From Bryobacteraceae bacterium (GTDB taxonomy: Bacteria > Acidobacteriota > Terriglobia > Bryobacterales > Bryobacteraceae): a DNA stretch of 64,000 bases. The position numbers and the translations under genes are program-made. The DNA lies in NCBI GenBank assembly GCA_029975915.1, contig JARKOC010000062.1:59904-123903 (forward strand), read 5' to 3'. The notes beneath the pieces were generated by a model, which was not told the DNA's origin, did no database searches, and was given only the letters and a program-made list of their open reading frames with translations. Within the stretch, counting starts at the first letter, position 1. Every line of letters starts with the position of its first letter. Shown here one piece after another: positions 44,274 through 51,665 of the stretch.

Positions 44274-44600
44274 ATGAAAAAGACATTGATCATCGCTCTT
44301 GCAGTCACACTTGGAGCGGCCGGACTCGCCGCCCAGCAAACCGGTCAGGACACTGGAGCACCACTGGGACGAGGACGCGGCGGCGCACCCTATGCCTGGA
44401 ACGACAAAAATAAGGACGGTATCTGCGACCTCACCGGACAGGCGGTTGGCCAGCGCCAGGGCCGTGGCGTAATGGGGATGCGCGGCGGACGGGGACGCGG
44501 ATTCGCCGGCTCCTCTGGGCGTGGCTTCGGCCGGGGTATGGGCCGGGCCATGGGCTCGTGCGCCGGCCAGCAGACTGGCCCTGCGCCTTCGGCGAAGTAA
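44274..44600 (+). CDS. Small glycine/arginine-rich secreted protein with EF-hand-like loop
   Basis: 108 residues. GGAGG precedes the ATG; signal peptide MKKTLIIALAVTLGAAGLAA. A dockerin/EF-hand-like calcium loop NDKNKDGICDLTG is followed by a Gly-Arg-rich stretch and two Cys. Proteins with a DxNxDGICD loop are often found next to NifX/NifB-like and PadR genes, as here. Role unknown; metal binding is plausible. Confidence 0.65.
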   Translation: MKKTLIIALAVTLGAAGLAAQQTGQDTGAPLGRGRGGAPYAWNDKNKDGICDLTGQAVGQRQGRGVMGMRGGRGRGFAGSSGRGFGRGMGRAMGSCAGQQTGPAPSAK

Positions 44601-44650
44601 CACCCCAACCCGCAAGCAGCTTCGGGCGCCCGAAGCCTGCCGAGAAGCTC

Positions 44651-44833
44651 CTAATAGCGGATATGGAGGCTCCGGAGGAAGGCAAGATCCTCACTCGTCG
44701 GCGCGGCGGGCTCCTTCGCCTTCCTCCATCCGGCGGTTGTCACCCACAGAAGTCGGCAGGCCCATAATGCGCATCCTACGCTCAGCGTCGATGCGCATAT
44801 CCACTCGATGGCGGACTTGGCTTCCAAAGACAT
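44651..44833 (-). CDS. 60-residue single-helix membrane protein under PadR operator
   Basis: Starts at ATG 44833 with AGGAG six bases upstream. One hydrophobic helix (IEWICASTLSVGCALWACRLLW) with three Cys, then a polar tail ending SLHIRY. It lies directly downstream of a strong promoter whose start region is a perfect dyad (44878-44894), so it is most likely a real, regulated gene. No family recognised. The rest of 44601-44961 contains only this gene and its promoter. Confidence 0.6.
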   Translation of the reverse strand: MSLEAKSAIEWICASTLSVGCALWACRLLWVTTAGWRKAKEPAAPTSEDLAFLRSLHIRY

Positions 44834-44877
44834 TCACGGCTCCTGCGCAATCAATTCCGGTAACCGGCTTTTCCATT

Positions 44878-44923
44878 AGATGTATCTTACATCTAGAGTA
44901 TTCTTCCACCCTTGTAGTGTCAA
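44878..44923 (-). promoter_or_regulatory. Sigma-70 promoter plus perfect 17-bp operator before the 60-residue gene
   Basis: On the minus strand TTGACA (44923-44918), 17 bases, TACTCT (44900-44895), then AGATGTA-AGA-TACATCT (44894-44878), a perfect 7+3+7 inverted repeat over the likely start of transcription. ATGT...ACAT arms are the hallmark of PadR-family operators, and padR is the neighbouring gene. Confidence 0.7.
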
Positions 44924-44961
44924 TGGCCGTTATTCATGCCACCGGCCGCACGGGGCCGCCG

Positions 44962-45405
44962 TCAGCGCCCCGCGGCCTGCCCTGGCTTTGTGGACGCCAT
45001 TGCAGCGTCCGCTGGCTCAGGGGTGTGTCTGCGCACTTCGCGGACGAACCGGCCCATCGACTTCGACACATGATCGAGGACGATCGCCCACTCCGCAAGA
45101 TGCCGCTCCCCGTTCGCCGTCAGCCAGTAGACCCGCCGAGCCGGCCCACCCTGCTCGGTTTCCCACTCCGAGGCCACGTTTCCGTTCGCCTCGAGCTGCC
45201 GCAGCGTTCTGTACAGAGCCGCGCGCTCAATCTCCGCGTCTGTCAGCGCAAAATCGCGAAGATCCCCGGCGAGGTCATAGCCGTAGGACCGGCCCTTCCG
45301 CTTTAGTAGCAGCAACACCACCGGTTCGACAAACCGGTACAGGTTCCCCATGGCGCACGTGCACGGATTGCCCTCGCCGTGGCGTTCACATCGTCTTCTC
45401 GGCAA
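44962..45405 (-). CDS. PadR-family regulator with N-terminal Cys/His cluster
   Basis: 147 residues. The winged helix is PadR-like: FVEPVVLLLLKRKGRSYGYDLAGDLRDF, IERAALYRTLRQLEANGNVASEWE and GPARRVYWLTANGERHLAEW. Before it comes CERHGEGNPCTC, a Cys/His-rich stretch suited to metal or FeS sensing. TTG 45405 is the start: GGAGG is five bases upstream. Related operators occur before the membrane-protein gene, before its own gene and before the NifX-like gene. Confidence 0.8.
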   Translation of the reverse strand: MPRRRCERHGEGNPCTCAMGNLYRFVEPVVLLLLKRKGRSYGYDLAGDLRDFALTDAEIERAALYRTLRQLEANGNVASEWETEQGGPARRVYWLTANGERHLAEWAIVLDHVSKSMGRFVREVRRHTPEPADAAMASTKPGQAAGR

Positions 45406-45465
45406 GTTCCCCTCCCCGTCGCGGACACCTCCCGCGGCGCAGTATCATCCTCATGAGCATATCAA

Positions 45466-45482
45466 CTCTAGTCTCTAGATGC
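45466..45482. promoter_or_regulatory. Possible PadR site upstream of padR
   Basis: CTCTAG-T-CTCTAG is a direct repeat followed by ATG, so that CTCTAGATG matches the complement of CATCTAGAG at the 44890 operator. It lies about 60 bases before the padR start. Confidence 0.35.
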
Positions 45483-45565
45483 GACTGACACCTATACAGC
45501 AGATCCATGACGGCCAGGCGGCATCTTTCTCCCGGTTCGGATCGCCCCAGCCAGCGCCGCCGCTG

Positions 45566-45617
45566 TTGACCGTCTCTACGTTATAGTGTATTTTAAGTGC
45601 TAGTTACATCTAAATGT
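45566..45617 (+). promoter_or_regulatory. Promoter and PadR-type operator of the NifX-like gene
   Basis: TTGACC (45566-45571), 17 bases, TATTTT (45589-45594). ACAT-CTAA-ATGT (45606-45617) with TTACATCT as its left part lies just after the expected start of transcription and repeats the half-site of the 44878 operator. Confidence 0.6.
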
Positions 45618-45660
45618 GATCCGCTTCAGATTGCGGACGCTCGAAAGGAAAACACAACTC

Positions 45661-45999
45661 ATGAGGTTTGCGGTTCCGGTCGCCAACGGGAAGTTAACGC
45701 AGCACTTCGGCCATAGCAGAAGGTTCGCTCTTCTAGATGTGGACCCGGAGGCAAAGACAATTGTCGGCTCCACCATAGTCGAAGCGCCCGATCATCAGCC
45801 TGGGCTCCTGCCGCCCTGGCTCGAGGAACGCGGCGTCAACGTGGTGATTTCGGGAGGCATGGGATCAAGAGCCAAGTCGCTGTTTGAAGCCCTCTCCATT
45901 ACGGTTTGCACCGGCGCGCCTGAAGAAAGCCCCGAATCGCTCGTCGTTGAATATCTGAACGGCCGGCTCGTCTCCCGCGAGGTGACCTGCCATCACTAG
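45661..45999 (+). CDS. NifX/NifB C-terminal-like dinitrogenase-cofactor-type protein
   Basis: 112 residues of the Nitro_FeMo-Co (PF02579) fold: MRFAVPVANGKLTQHFGHSRRFALLDVD, GLLPPWLEERGVNVVISGGMGSRAKSLFEAL and a C-terminal TCHH. Stand-alone members occur in many bacteria without nitrogenase and probably bind a metal or FeS cluster. No nif genes are nearby, so nitrogen fixation is not implied. AAGGA lies rather far (12 bases) from ATG 45661. Confidence 0.8.
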   Translation: MRFAVPVANGKLTQHFGHSRRFALLDVDPEAKTIVGSTIVEAPDHQPGLLPPWLEERGVNVVISGGMGSRAKSLFEALSITVCTGAPEESPESLVVEYLNGRLVSREVTCHH

Positions 46000-46066
46000 C
46001 CGTCTACAGCCCGCCCCCGCCAGTGGCGGCGCGCATGCGCCGGATCACCTTAGAGACCGGACGCAC

Positions 46067-46477
46067 ATTCTCCCGCAAACACGCTGCTTCGTCTGCGGAC
46101 AGGACAATGCGGCAGGCCTCCGGCTGCTCTTTCGCGAAAACCCCGAGGGCGAGGCTGTCGCAGTCTGGACCCCTGGATCCGAGTTGGAGGGCTTTCGCGG
46201 GATTGTGCATGGCGGTGTGGTCGCCACGGTCCTCGACGAGGCGATGTCAAAGGCGGTCCTGTTCTCCGGCCATCCTGCGCTCACAGCTGAACTCCGCATC
46301 CGGTACCGCCGCCCGGTTCGCCCGGGAATGGTTCTCCATATCCGTGGCTGGATCGCGAGGCGGTCCGGCAGGCTTTCGGGAGCCGAGTCCTCCATGACCG
46401 ACGTCGACGGCGCCGAATGCGCTCATGCGTGGGCGCGGTTCCTTTCACCGCGAGTCGTGCGCGCCGGGACCGGGTGA
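46067..46477 (+). CDS. PaaI-type hotdog thioesterase, start codon unclear
   Basis: The frame has RCFVCGQDNAAGLRLLF, GFRGIVHGGVVATVLDEAMSKAV and ELRIRYRRPVRPG, a typical 4HBT/PaaI thioesterase (the HGG loop holds the active site). No ATG, GTG or TTG exists before CFVCG in this frame; TTG 46184 would cut off conserved sequence. ATT 46067 or ATC 45992 are the only near-cognate choices before the upstream TGA. The frame overlaps the NifX-like stop, so coupling or a sequence error are possible. Confidence 0.6.
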   Translation: MLPQTRCFVCGQDNAAGLRLLFRENPEGEAVAVWTPGSELEGFRGIVHGGVVATVLDEAMSKAVLFSGHPALTAELRIRYRRPVRPGMVLHIRGWIARRSGRLSGAESSMTDVDGAECAHAWARFLSPRVVRAGTG

Positions 46478-46667
46478 AACCGGAGCGGGCGAGTCCCGCC
46501 CGCAGGCGGATTTTTCCTTTGTCCATCGGGCGGGCAGGCCAGTCCCCGCGGGATTTCGAACCAGTACGGCGACTGCACCGGATATCGGCTCTTCCCCGCG
46601 TCATCACCCTCCTGCCCGCACGCACTCCTGGCACGCTCGCGCTCATACTGTCCTAATCTGCGCCGAT

Positions 46668-47618
46668 ATGTCATACATCTTGGCGGGCGCACAGCAGGCA
46701 TGCGAAAGACTCGATCCGCGGTCTCTCGTGCGGACGCTACACCTTCATGCGCTGTGGTTGGATGGCCTTGCCGGCGGCGAGAAGGCCGTGCTCCGGCGTT
46801 ACGAGTTGGCAAACGCACGGCTCGCCCGAGCGCGCCTGGACCGGGCACAACTTGGCTGGCTCGAATGGCCCGCGGCAGACTTGAGTTCGGCGGTGCTTGC
46901 TGGAGCAGAAATCTGGGACTCGAACCTGGCTTTGGCGAATCTCTCCGGCGCTGATTTGACCGCCGCGTCTATGGACCGGTGCCGGATGGACTCGGCCTGT
47001 TTGGCCGGAGCAGGATTCTGCGAATCGAGGCTGGACGGGTGTTCATTCGAGGAGGTCAAGGCGGTGGGGTCACGCTGGCTGGAAGCGATGATGGGCAAAG
47101 TCCGCTTCCTCGGCTGTGAACTCCGCCAGGCTGGCTTCCACCACGCCAAGTTAATGGAATGCCTGTTCCAAGGCTGCGGACTGGAAGCTGCGGCTTTCTA
47201 TAAGGCGCAGATGCAGTTTTGCCGTTTTAGGGCGGTCCGCGCGCGTGATGCTCGCTTCATTGAGGCCAGGATTCAACACTGCGAATTCGATTCGTCCGAC
47301 CTGCGCCGGTCCCGCTTCATGTCGGCTCAGTTATGGACTTGCTCCCTGACTCGATGTGATTTGAGACAAGCCGATTTCCGTGGTGCGGACCTGCAGGGCG
47401 CCAGGCTGGCCGGAAGCACTCTGGCTGGAGCTCGATTCGCGGGATCCAAGACATTCGGAGCGGATTTCCGGGGCGCAAATCTGCACGGGGCAAGGGAGTT
47501 GAACGCGCGGCAATTGTCTCAAGCCCGCAGCGACGCGTCCACGATCCTGCCCGACGGTTCCAAAGGCCCCTTCATGCGAAACTCGGGCGCCGAGCGGCCG
47601 TGCCGCAATAGCCATTAG
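46668..47618 (+). CDS. Pentapeptide-repeat protein
   Basis: 316 residues. After an N-terminal lead (MSYILAGAQQACERLD) come about 20 A-[DN]-L-x-x-like five-residue units (ADLSSAVLAGAEIWDSNLAL, ADFRGADLQGARLAGSTLAG), broken in the middle by more divergent units rich in Cys and Phe. The right-handed quadrilateral helix of such proteins can mimic DNA, but no target is evident. ATG 46668 lies eight bases after TAATCT with no ribosome-binding site. Between 46478 and 46667 I see no gene. Confidence 0.75.
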   Translation: MSYILAGAQQACERLDPRSLVRTLHLHALWLDGLAGGEKAVLRRYELANARLARARLDRAQLGWLEWPAADLSSAVLAGAEIWDSNLALANLSGADLTAASMDRCRMDSACLAGAGFCESRLDGCSFEEVKAVGSRWLEAMMGKVRFLGCELRQAGFHHAKLMECLFQGCGLEAAAFYKAQMQFCRFRAVRARDARFIEARIQHCEFDSSDLRRSRFMSAQLWTCSLTRCDLRQADFRGADLQGARLAGSTLAGARFAGSKTFGADFRGANLHGARELNARQLSQARSDASTILPDGSKGPFMRNSGAERPCRNSH

Positions 47619-47635
47619 GACCCAGCACTAAAGAA

Positions 47636-47665
47636 ACCGCCCGGATCCTCGCAGACCCGGGCGGT
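47636..47665 (-). terminator. Rho-independent terminator of the OmpA-like gene
   Basis: ACCGCCCGG (47636-47644) and CCGGGCGGT (47657-47665) form a perfect nine-pair stem. On the minus strand it is followed by TTCTTTAG, a T-rich tail. It may serve the convergent pentapeptide gene too. Confidence 0.75.
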
Positions 47666-47689
47666 CATCAATCCTGCTTTGTTCGCAGG

Positions 47690-49546
47690 TTACTTGGGGC
47701 AGCCTGCTCTCTTCAGATCCCGTGCCGGAATCTCCTTGGCCGACTTAAAGGCCGCAGGCATTTTGGTACCCTTCGGGACAAGCCAGACCTCGACGCGGCG
47801 GTTTTGGTCAGCGGTGGACACAGCAGAGCCGCGCCGTTCGCCGGCGGCTGGACGCGCCGATGTGCCGCAAATGCCGGGCTGGAAGTCCGACGTCTGTTCA
47901 GTTCCGGTCCAATCCACCTTGATGCGGCTCTTGTCGACGTTACCGCAGGTGCCGGTACCGGCGGTTAGCACCGCGTAGGCGTTCTTTACTCGCTCCATGT
48001 CGAGGGTCGTCGGGCGCTTGCCTTTCTTCACCTCATCCTGATCGTAGTGGCCCACCAGGATGAGTTCATAGTCGGGATCGGCTGCCTTGGCGGCCACTTC
48101 CTCAAGCAGAATGCGCTTGGCGCAATTGTTCACCCGCGCGCTGTTCTTCGAGAAGATCAGGTCGGAGAACCGAATGGCCGAAGGGATGTAGTCGACTTTG
48201 ACCTGAGTCTCGGACGAGGCGGTCGCGCCGCGATCGTCGGTGACTGTCGCCTTCACGGTAACAGTCTTGGACTGGATCTTGCCGCCCTGTTCGAAGCGAA
48301 CGGTCTTTGAATCGAAACTGGCGCTCGGCGAAGTCGAATTCGCCACCGTGCCTTCGGAGGCCGTCCAGAGGTAGGAAATCGAAGAGCACGCCGAACCTGT
48401 CCCCGTGACTGTCAGCCGCCCTGTGTCGCCATAGTTCAACTGCGCAGGGACGGCGGAAATGCTGGAAACTGTCGGAGCCCGGTATTCCTGCACGTTGATG
48501 CCCAGCGTGTTGGACTTGGCCGTACGGACGGGCATACCCTCAGTGTTCGGCGCCGAAACTTCGAGTTCGATGGCATAGCTGCCGGCCCGGTCGGGGGTGA
48601 ACTGGAGTTCCGGACTGTTGCCGCCCATCGGCTGGTCATTGACGCGCCACTTGTAGGTGATCTGGCGGCCTGCCGGGTCGGAAACGCCGGTCGCGCGGAT
48701 CGTGATCGGGCGGCCCTGGCAAAGCGTGCCGGTGCCGGCCGAAAGGGTGCCGCCGTTGAGAGCCGCCAGGGCCTCAGCCTTGGGCGGGGCTGGCGGCGGC
48801 GGGGGCACATATTTTTTGCCTAAATACCAGTTGAGTCCCACGCTCGGGATCACGCCCCACAGTTTGTCACCACGCGGGACGTAGATGCCCCCAGTCGGGA
48901 CATCCGAGACACCGTAGCCAGGATTGCGGGAATATGTGCTCCGCAGGTCAAACCTCAACCCAAAATGATCTGTCAGGTGCCATTTGACGCCGCCGCCAAA
49001 GTTCAGCGCGGGGTGGAGCGTGTCGCTCAATCCTTGGGATCTGTAAAGCGCCGCGTTCTCGGGCAGCCGCGCCAGGCCCTCCGCCGTGTCGGTGGGATTG
49101 AAGTTCATCGCCGAGACGCCGGCGGTCAAATAAGGCCTGACTTTGGATCCCCGTGGTGTAAAGTGGAACACCGGGTTGAGATTCCATTGATAAATTCGGT
49201 TTCCGAATGCAACCGTGTTGGGGGCAGTGCTCAGGCCGAACCGGATGTTGTTCGCGCTATAGGTAAAGCCCTGCTCCAGGCTGATGTACTTCCAGAAGTT
49301 CTCGGTCACGCGTAGACCCACAGCACCGCCGCTGACGTGCTCGGTGCCGAGGCCGCTGGAAACGCTCTTGAAAAAGCTGCCTCCACCGAATAGGCTGATT
49401 TCAATCATGTCCGGCCGCTCGTCGCCATCGCCCCATCCGGTTTGCGCCTGGGCTGCAAAACTGAGGAGCACAACGAGGCTGGCGGTAAACAATAGACGCA
49501 GCCAGTTTCGAGTGCGGAAATTTGAAGTTGAGTTTAGGAGTCTCAT
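47690..49546 (-). CDS. OmpA-family outer-membrane protein with beta-barrel and Ig-like modules
   Basis: 618 residues. Signal peptide ending SFAAQAQ, an eight-strand-barrel-like part (IEISLFGGGSFFK ... LWGVIPSVGLNWYLG), a proline linker (PPPPPAPPK), two Ig/PKD-like modules (ITYKWRVNDQPMGG; SISYLWTASEGTV) and an OmpA peptidoglycan-binding domain (IRFSDLIFSKNSARVNNCAKRILLEEVA, ELILVGHYDQDE, VKNAYAVL, NRRVEVWL). It anchors the outer membrane to the wall. Follows the BNR gene after 22 bases. Confidence 0.85.
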   Translation of the reverse strand: MRLLNSTSNFRTRNWLRLLFTASLVVLLSFAAQAQTGWGDGDERPDMIEISLFGGGSFFKSVSSGLGTEHVSGGAVGLRVTENFWKYISLEQGFTYSANNIRFGLSTAPNTVAFGNRIYQWNLNPVFHFTPRGSKVRPYLTAGVSAMNFNPTDTAEGLARLPENAALYRSQGLSDTLHPALNFGGGVKWHLTDHFGLRFDLRSTYSRNPGYGVSDVPTGGIYVPRGDKLWGVIPSVGLNWYLGKKYVPPPPPAPPKAEALAALNGGTLSAGTGTLCQGRPITIRATGVSDPAGRQITYKWRVNDQPMGGNSPELQFTPDRAGSYAIELEVSAPNTEGMPVRTAKSNTLGINVQEYRAPTVSSISAVPAQLNYGDTGRLTVTGTGSACSSISYLWTASEGTVANSTSPSASFDSKTVRFEQGGKIQSKTVTVKATVTDDRGATASSETQVKVDYIPSAIRFSDLIFSKNSARVNNCAKRILLEEVAAKAADPDYELILVGHYDQDEVKKGKRPTTLDMERVKNAYAVLTAGTGTCGNVDKSRIKVDWTGTEQTSDFQPGICGTSARPAAGERRGSAVSTADQNRRVEVWLVPKGTKMPAAFKSAKEIPARDLKRAGCPK

Positions 49547-49568
49547 AGCTGGGAATGACCTGCTTCTT

Positions 49569-51527
49569 TCATCTTAGTCCAAATTGTTCCATCTGTTTCA
49601 ATATGAAAACGCCGATGTCCGGTGTGATGGCGATTGCCTGACCAGCGCCGCCGGGACTGGCGAACAGCGCCCGGATCGAAGACTCGGGGATATGGCCATC
49701 GGGATGGTCGCGCCAGGTCGTGCCGAAATCGTTCGATACGAAGAGTTCTCCAAACCTCACCAGCCAGACGATCCCACCACCGCCTGGCTGGTAGCGGACC
49801 GCGCTGACAGTGCTGTCGTCAATTCCTCTGGTCACCCTCGCCCATCTCTGCCCCTGCTCGGCGGAAGCAAACAAACCCTTCGCCGTCGCCAGCAGGATCG
49901 GATGCCTCGGATCTTCGGGCACGGCGATGTCGTAGACAACCGAAGTCGGCAGAAGTAGTGAGAGCGGCCGCCAGGTCTGGCCCGAGTTTTCCGAAAGATA
50001 AAGGGCGCTTGATGTGCGCACAACGATTCTCGGCCCGGCCGTGGAGATGCTCAGCACCCTTGGAGTCTTGTCGGCTTTCGTTACGGGCACCAGTGTCCAA
50101 GGCCCGCCAGATGCGCTGCCGCGGTATAGCCCCTGGAGCGTTCCCAGAAAAACCTGCACCCCGCCCGGAGCGCCGTTCTGGGGCATGAGCGCCAGCGCTG
50201 AGACATCCACTGTGCCGCCCCGGGGTTGAGCGGGCAGTTGGAGGCTCTTCCAGCTTTTGCCGCCGTCAGCGCTGCGGTAGAAGCTCCGCTGGTTGGCGGC
50301 GAAGATTATGTCTGGATCGCTGGGGTGTCCGGCGAGATGGTGCAGATGGTTGTCGCCGACGCGGGAAGCATTAGCCACGAGTGTCCACTTCGCACCACCA
50401 TCGGCACTGGTGAAAACGCCCCCTGCCGCGCCATCCTGGATCGTATTCAGATAGAGCCGCCCGCGACCCTGCGCCGCGCCGGCGGTGGTGACATTCAGCA
50501 CCTTCCGGCTCACGAAGCCCTGGTTCACCGGCCGCGCCGTCAGTCCCCCATCGTCGCTTCGCCACAGCCCCGCCTGCTCGGCCGCCATGTACAGCACGTC
50601 AGGCTTGTTCGGGTGAAAAACCATCGAGAGAATGTGTAAATTGTTGATCTGCTTGAACGTTCCGCCACCGTCGGTGGAGCGCAACAGACCAAGCGTTGTT
50701 CCCGCATAGATGACGTTGGATTTGCCTGGATGGCGGCGGATGACGTGCGTCCGCCGATGCGAAGCCGGTATCCCATTGAACTTCGCCCATTTAACGCCGC
50801 CGGTCTCGCTCCGGTAAATCCCGCTGCATGCGCTCGCCAGCAGGCGCCGCGGATCTTCCGGATCGACGAAGATGGAGAATACATCTGAATCGTCCAGCAT
50901 CCCCTCGTGGATTGAGTTCCATGTCTTGCCGCCGTCGGTCGTCTTCCAGGGCAGATGAGGCGTGCCGGCGTAAATAACGTCTCGGTTTGAAGGATCAAAC
51001 GCGACTGCGGTGATCACCCTCATCTCGTGATTCCAGGGCTGAGAAATGCGCGCCCAACTGAGGCCGCCGTCCTGGCTCAACCAGACGCCCTTGTGGGTCC
51101 CGGCCACCCAGACTTTCGGATCCCCGGCCCACTGAGAAAGCGCCTCCACCGAAGCGCCGGCAATCGATTCCGGCAAATCCCAACTCCGCCCGCCGTCCAT
51201 GCTCCGCCATACTCCGCCGAAGCCGGACTGTTCGGCATTCACGCCAGCCAGTAGCGATTCGGGGTTCGTTTGGTCGAAAGCCAACGCACGGACAGTACCC
51301 AGAAAATGACGCGGGAAATTCAGCCGCCGCCAGTTCTCACCTGCATCTTCACTCATGTAAATCAATGAGTTACGCGCACCAAGAAGCATCCTGTCGGGGT
51401 TCGTTTGGTCGATGGCCACCGAGGTAGCGCTTCCGCCCCACGGCCCGGCCGGAACCCATTGGCCAAGAACTTGGCCCGCCAGGATGCAGGCGCTGGCGGC
51501 CAGACGAAATGTGTGCGCGCCGATCAT
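49569..51527 (-). CDS. Secreted BNR/sortilin-type beta-propeller protein
   Basis: 652 residues. Signal peptide (FRLAASACILAGQVLGQ), then about ten BNR/Asp-box repeats (SEDAGENWRRL, SMDGGRSWDLP, SQDGGLSWARI, TTDGGKTWNSI, SADGGKSWKSL, SENSGQTWRPL). Architecture is the VPS10/photosystem-stability-factor-like propeller. No sialidase active-site Arg triad is evident. Probably an extracellular binding protein, cotranscribed with the OmpA-like gene. Confidence 0.8.
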   Translation of the reverse strand: MIGAHTFRLAASACILAGQVLGQWVPAGPWGGSATSVAIDQTNPDRMLLGARNSLIYMSEDAGENWRRLNFPRHFLGTVRALAFDQTNPESLLAGVNAEQSGFGGVWRSMDGGRSWDLPESIAGASVEALSQWAGDPKVWVAGTHKGVWLSQDGGLSWARISQPWNHEMRVITAVAFDPSNRDVIYAGTPHLPWKTTDGGKTWNSIHEGMLDDSDVFSIFVDPEDPRRLLASACSGIYRSETGGVKWAKFNGIPASHRRTHVIRRHPGKSNVIYAGTTLGLLRSTDGGGTFKQINNLHILSMVFHPNKPDVLYMAAEQAGLWRSDDGGLTARPVNQGFVSRKVLNVTTAGAAQGRGRLYLNTIQDGAAGGVFTSADGGAKWTLVANASRVGDNHLHHLAGHPSDPDIIFAANQRSFYRSADGGKSWKSLQLPAQPRGGTVDVSALALMPQNGAPGGVQVFLGTLQGLYRGSASGGPWTLVPVTKADKTPRVLSISTAGPRIVVRTSSALYLSENSGQTWRPLSLLLPTSVVYDIAVPEDPRHPILLATAKGLFASAEQGQRWARVTRGIDDSTVSAVRYQPGGGGIVWLVRFGELFVSNDFGTTWRDHPDGHIPESSIRALFASPGGAGQAIAITPDIGVFILKQMEQFGLR

Positions 51528-51665
51528 GATCTGGGGGCTGGGACGGCTTGCCGGGAGAGGTCCCTAAAACAAAAGCATAGCAATCCGCTTGGGCAGAGTC
51601 CAAACAAGTCGAATGGCAGGTATGATGTCGGACACAGAGCCGTCATCCAGATCAAGGAGCGAGAC

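Noticed and set aside
45661..45999. NifX-like gene as evidence for nitrogen fixation
   Set aside because: Stand-alone members are widespread in non-fixers and no nif structural gene is near.
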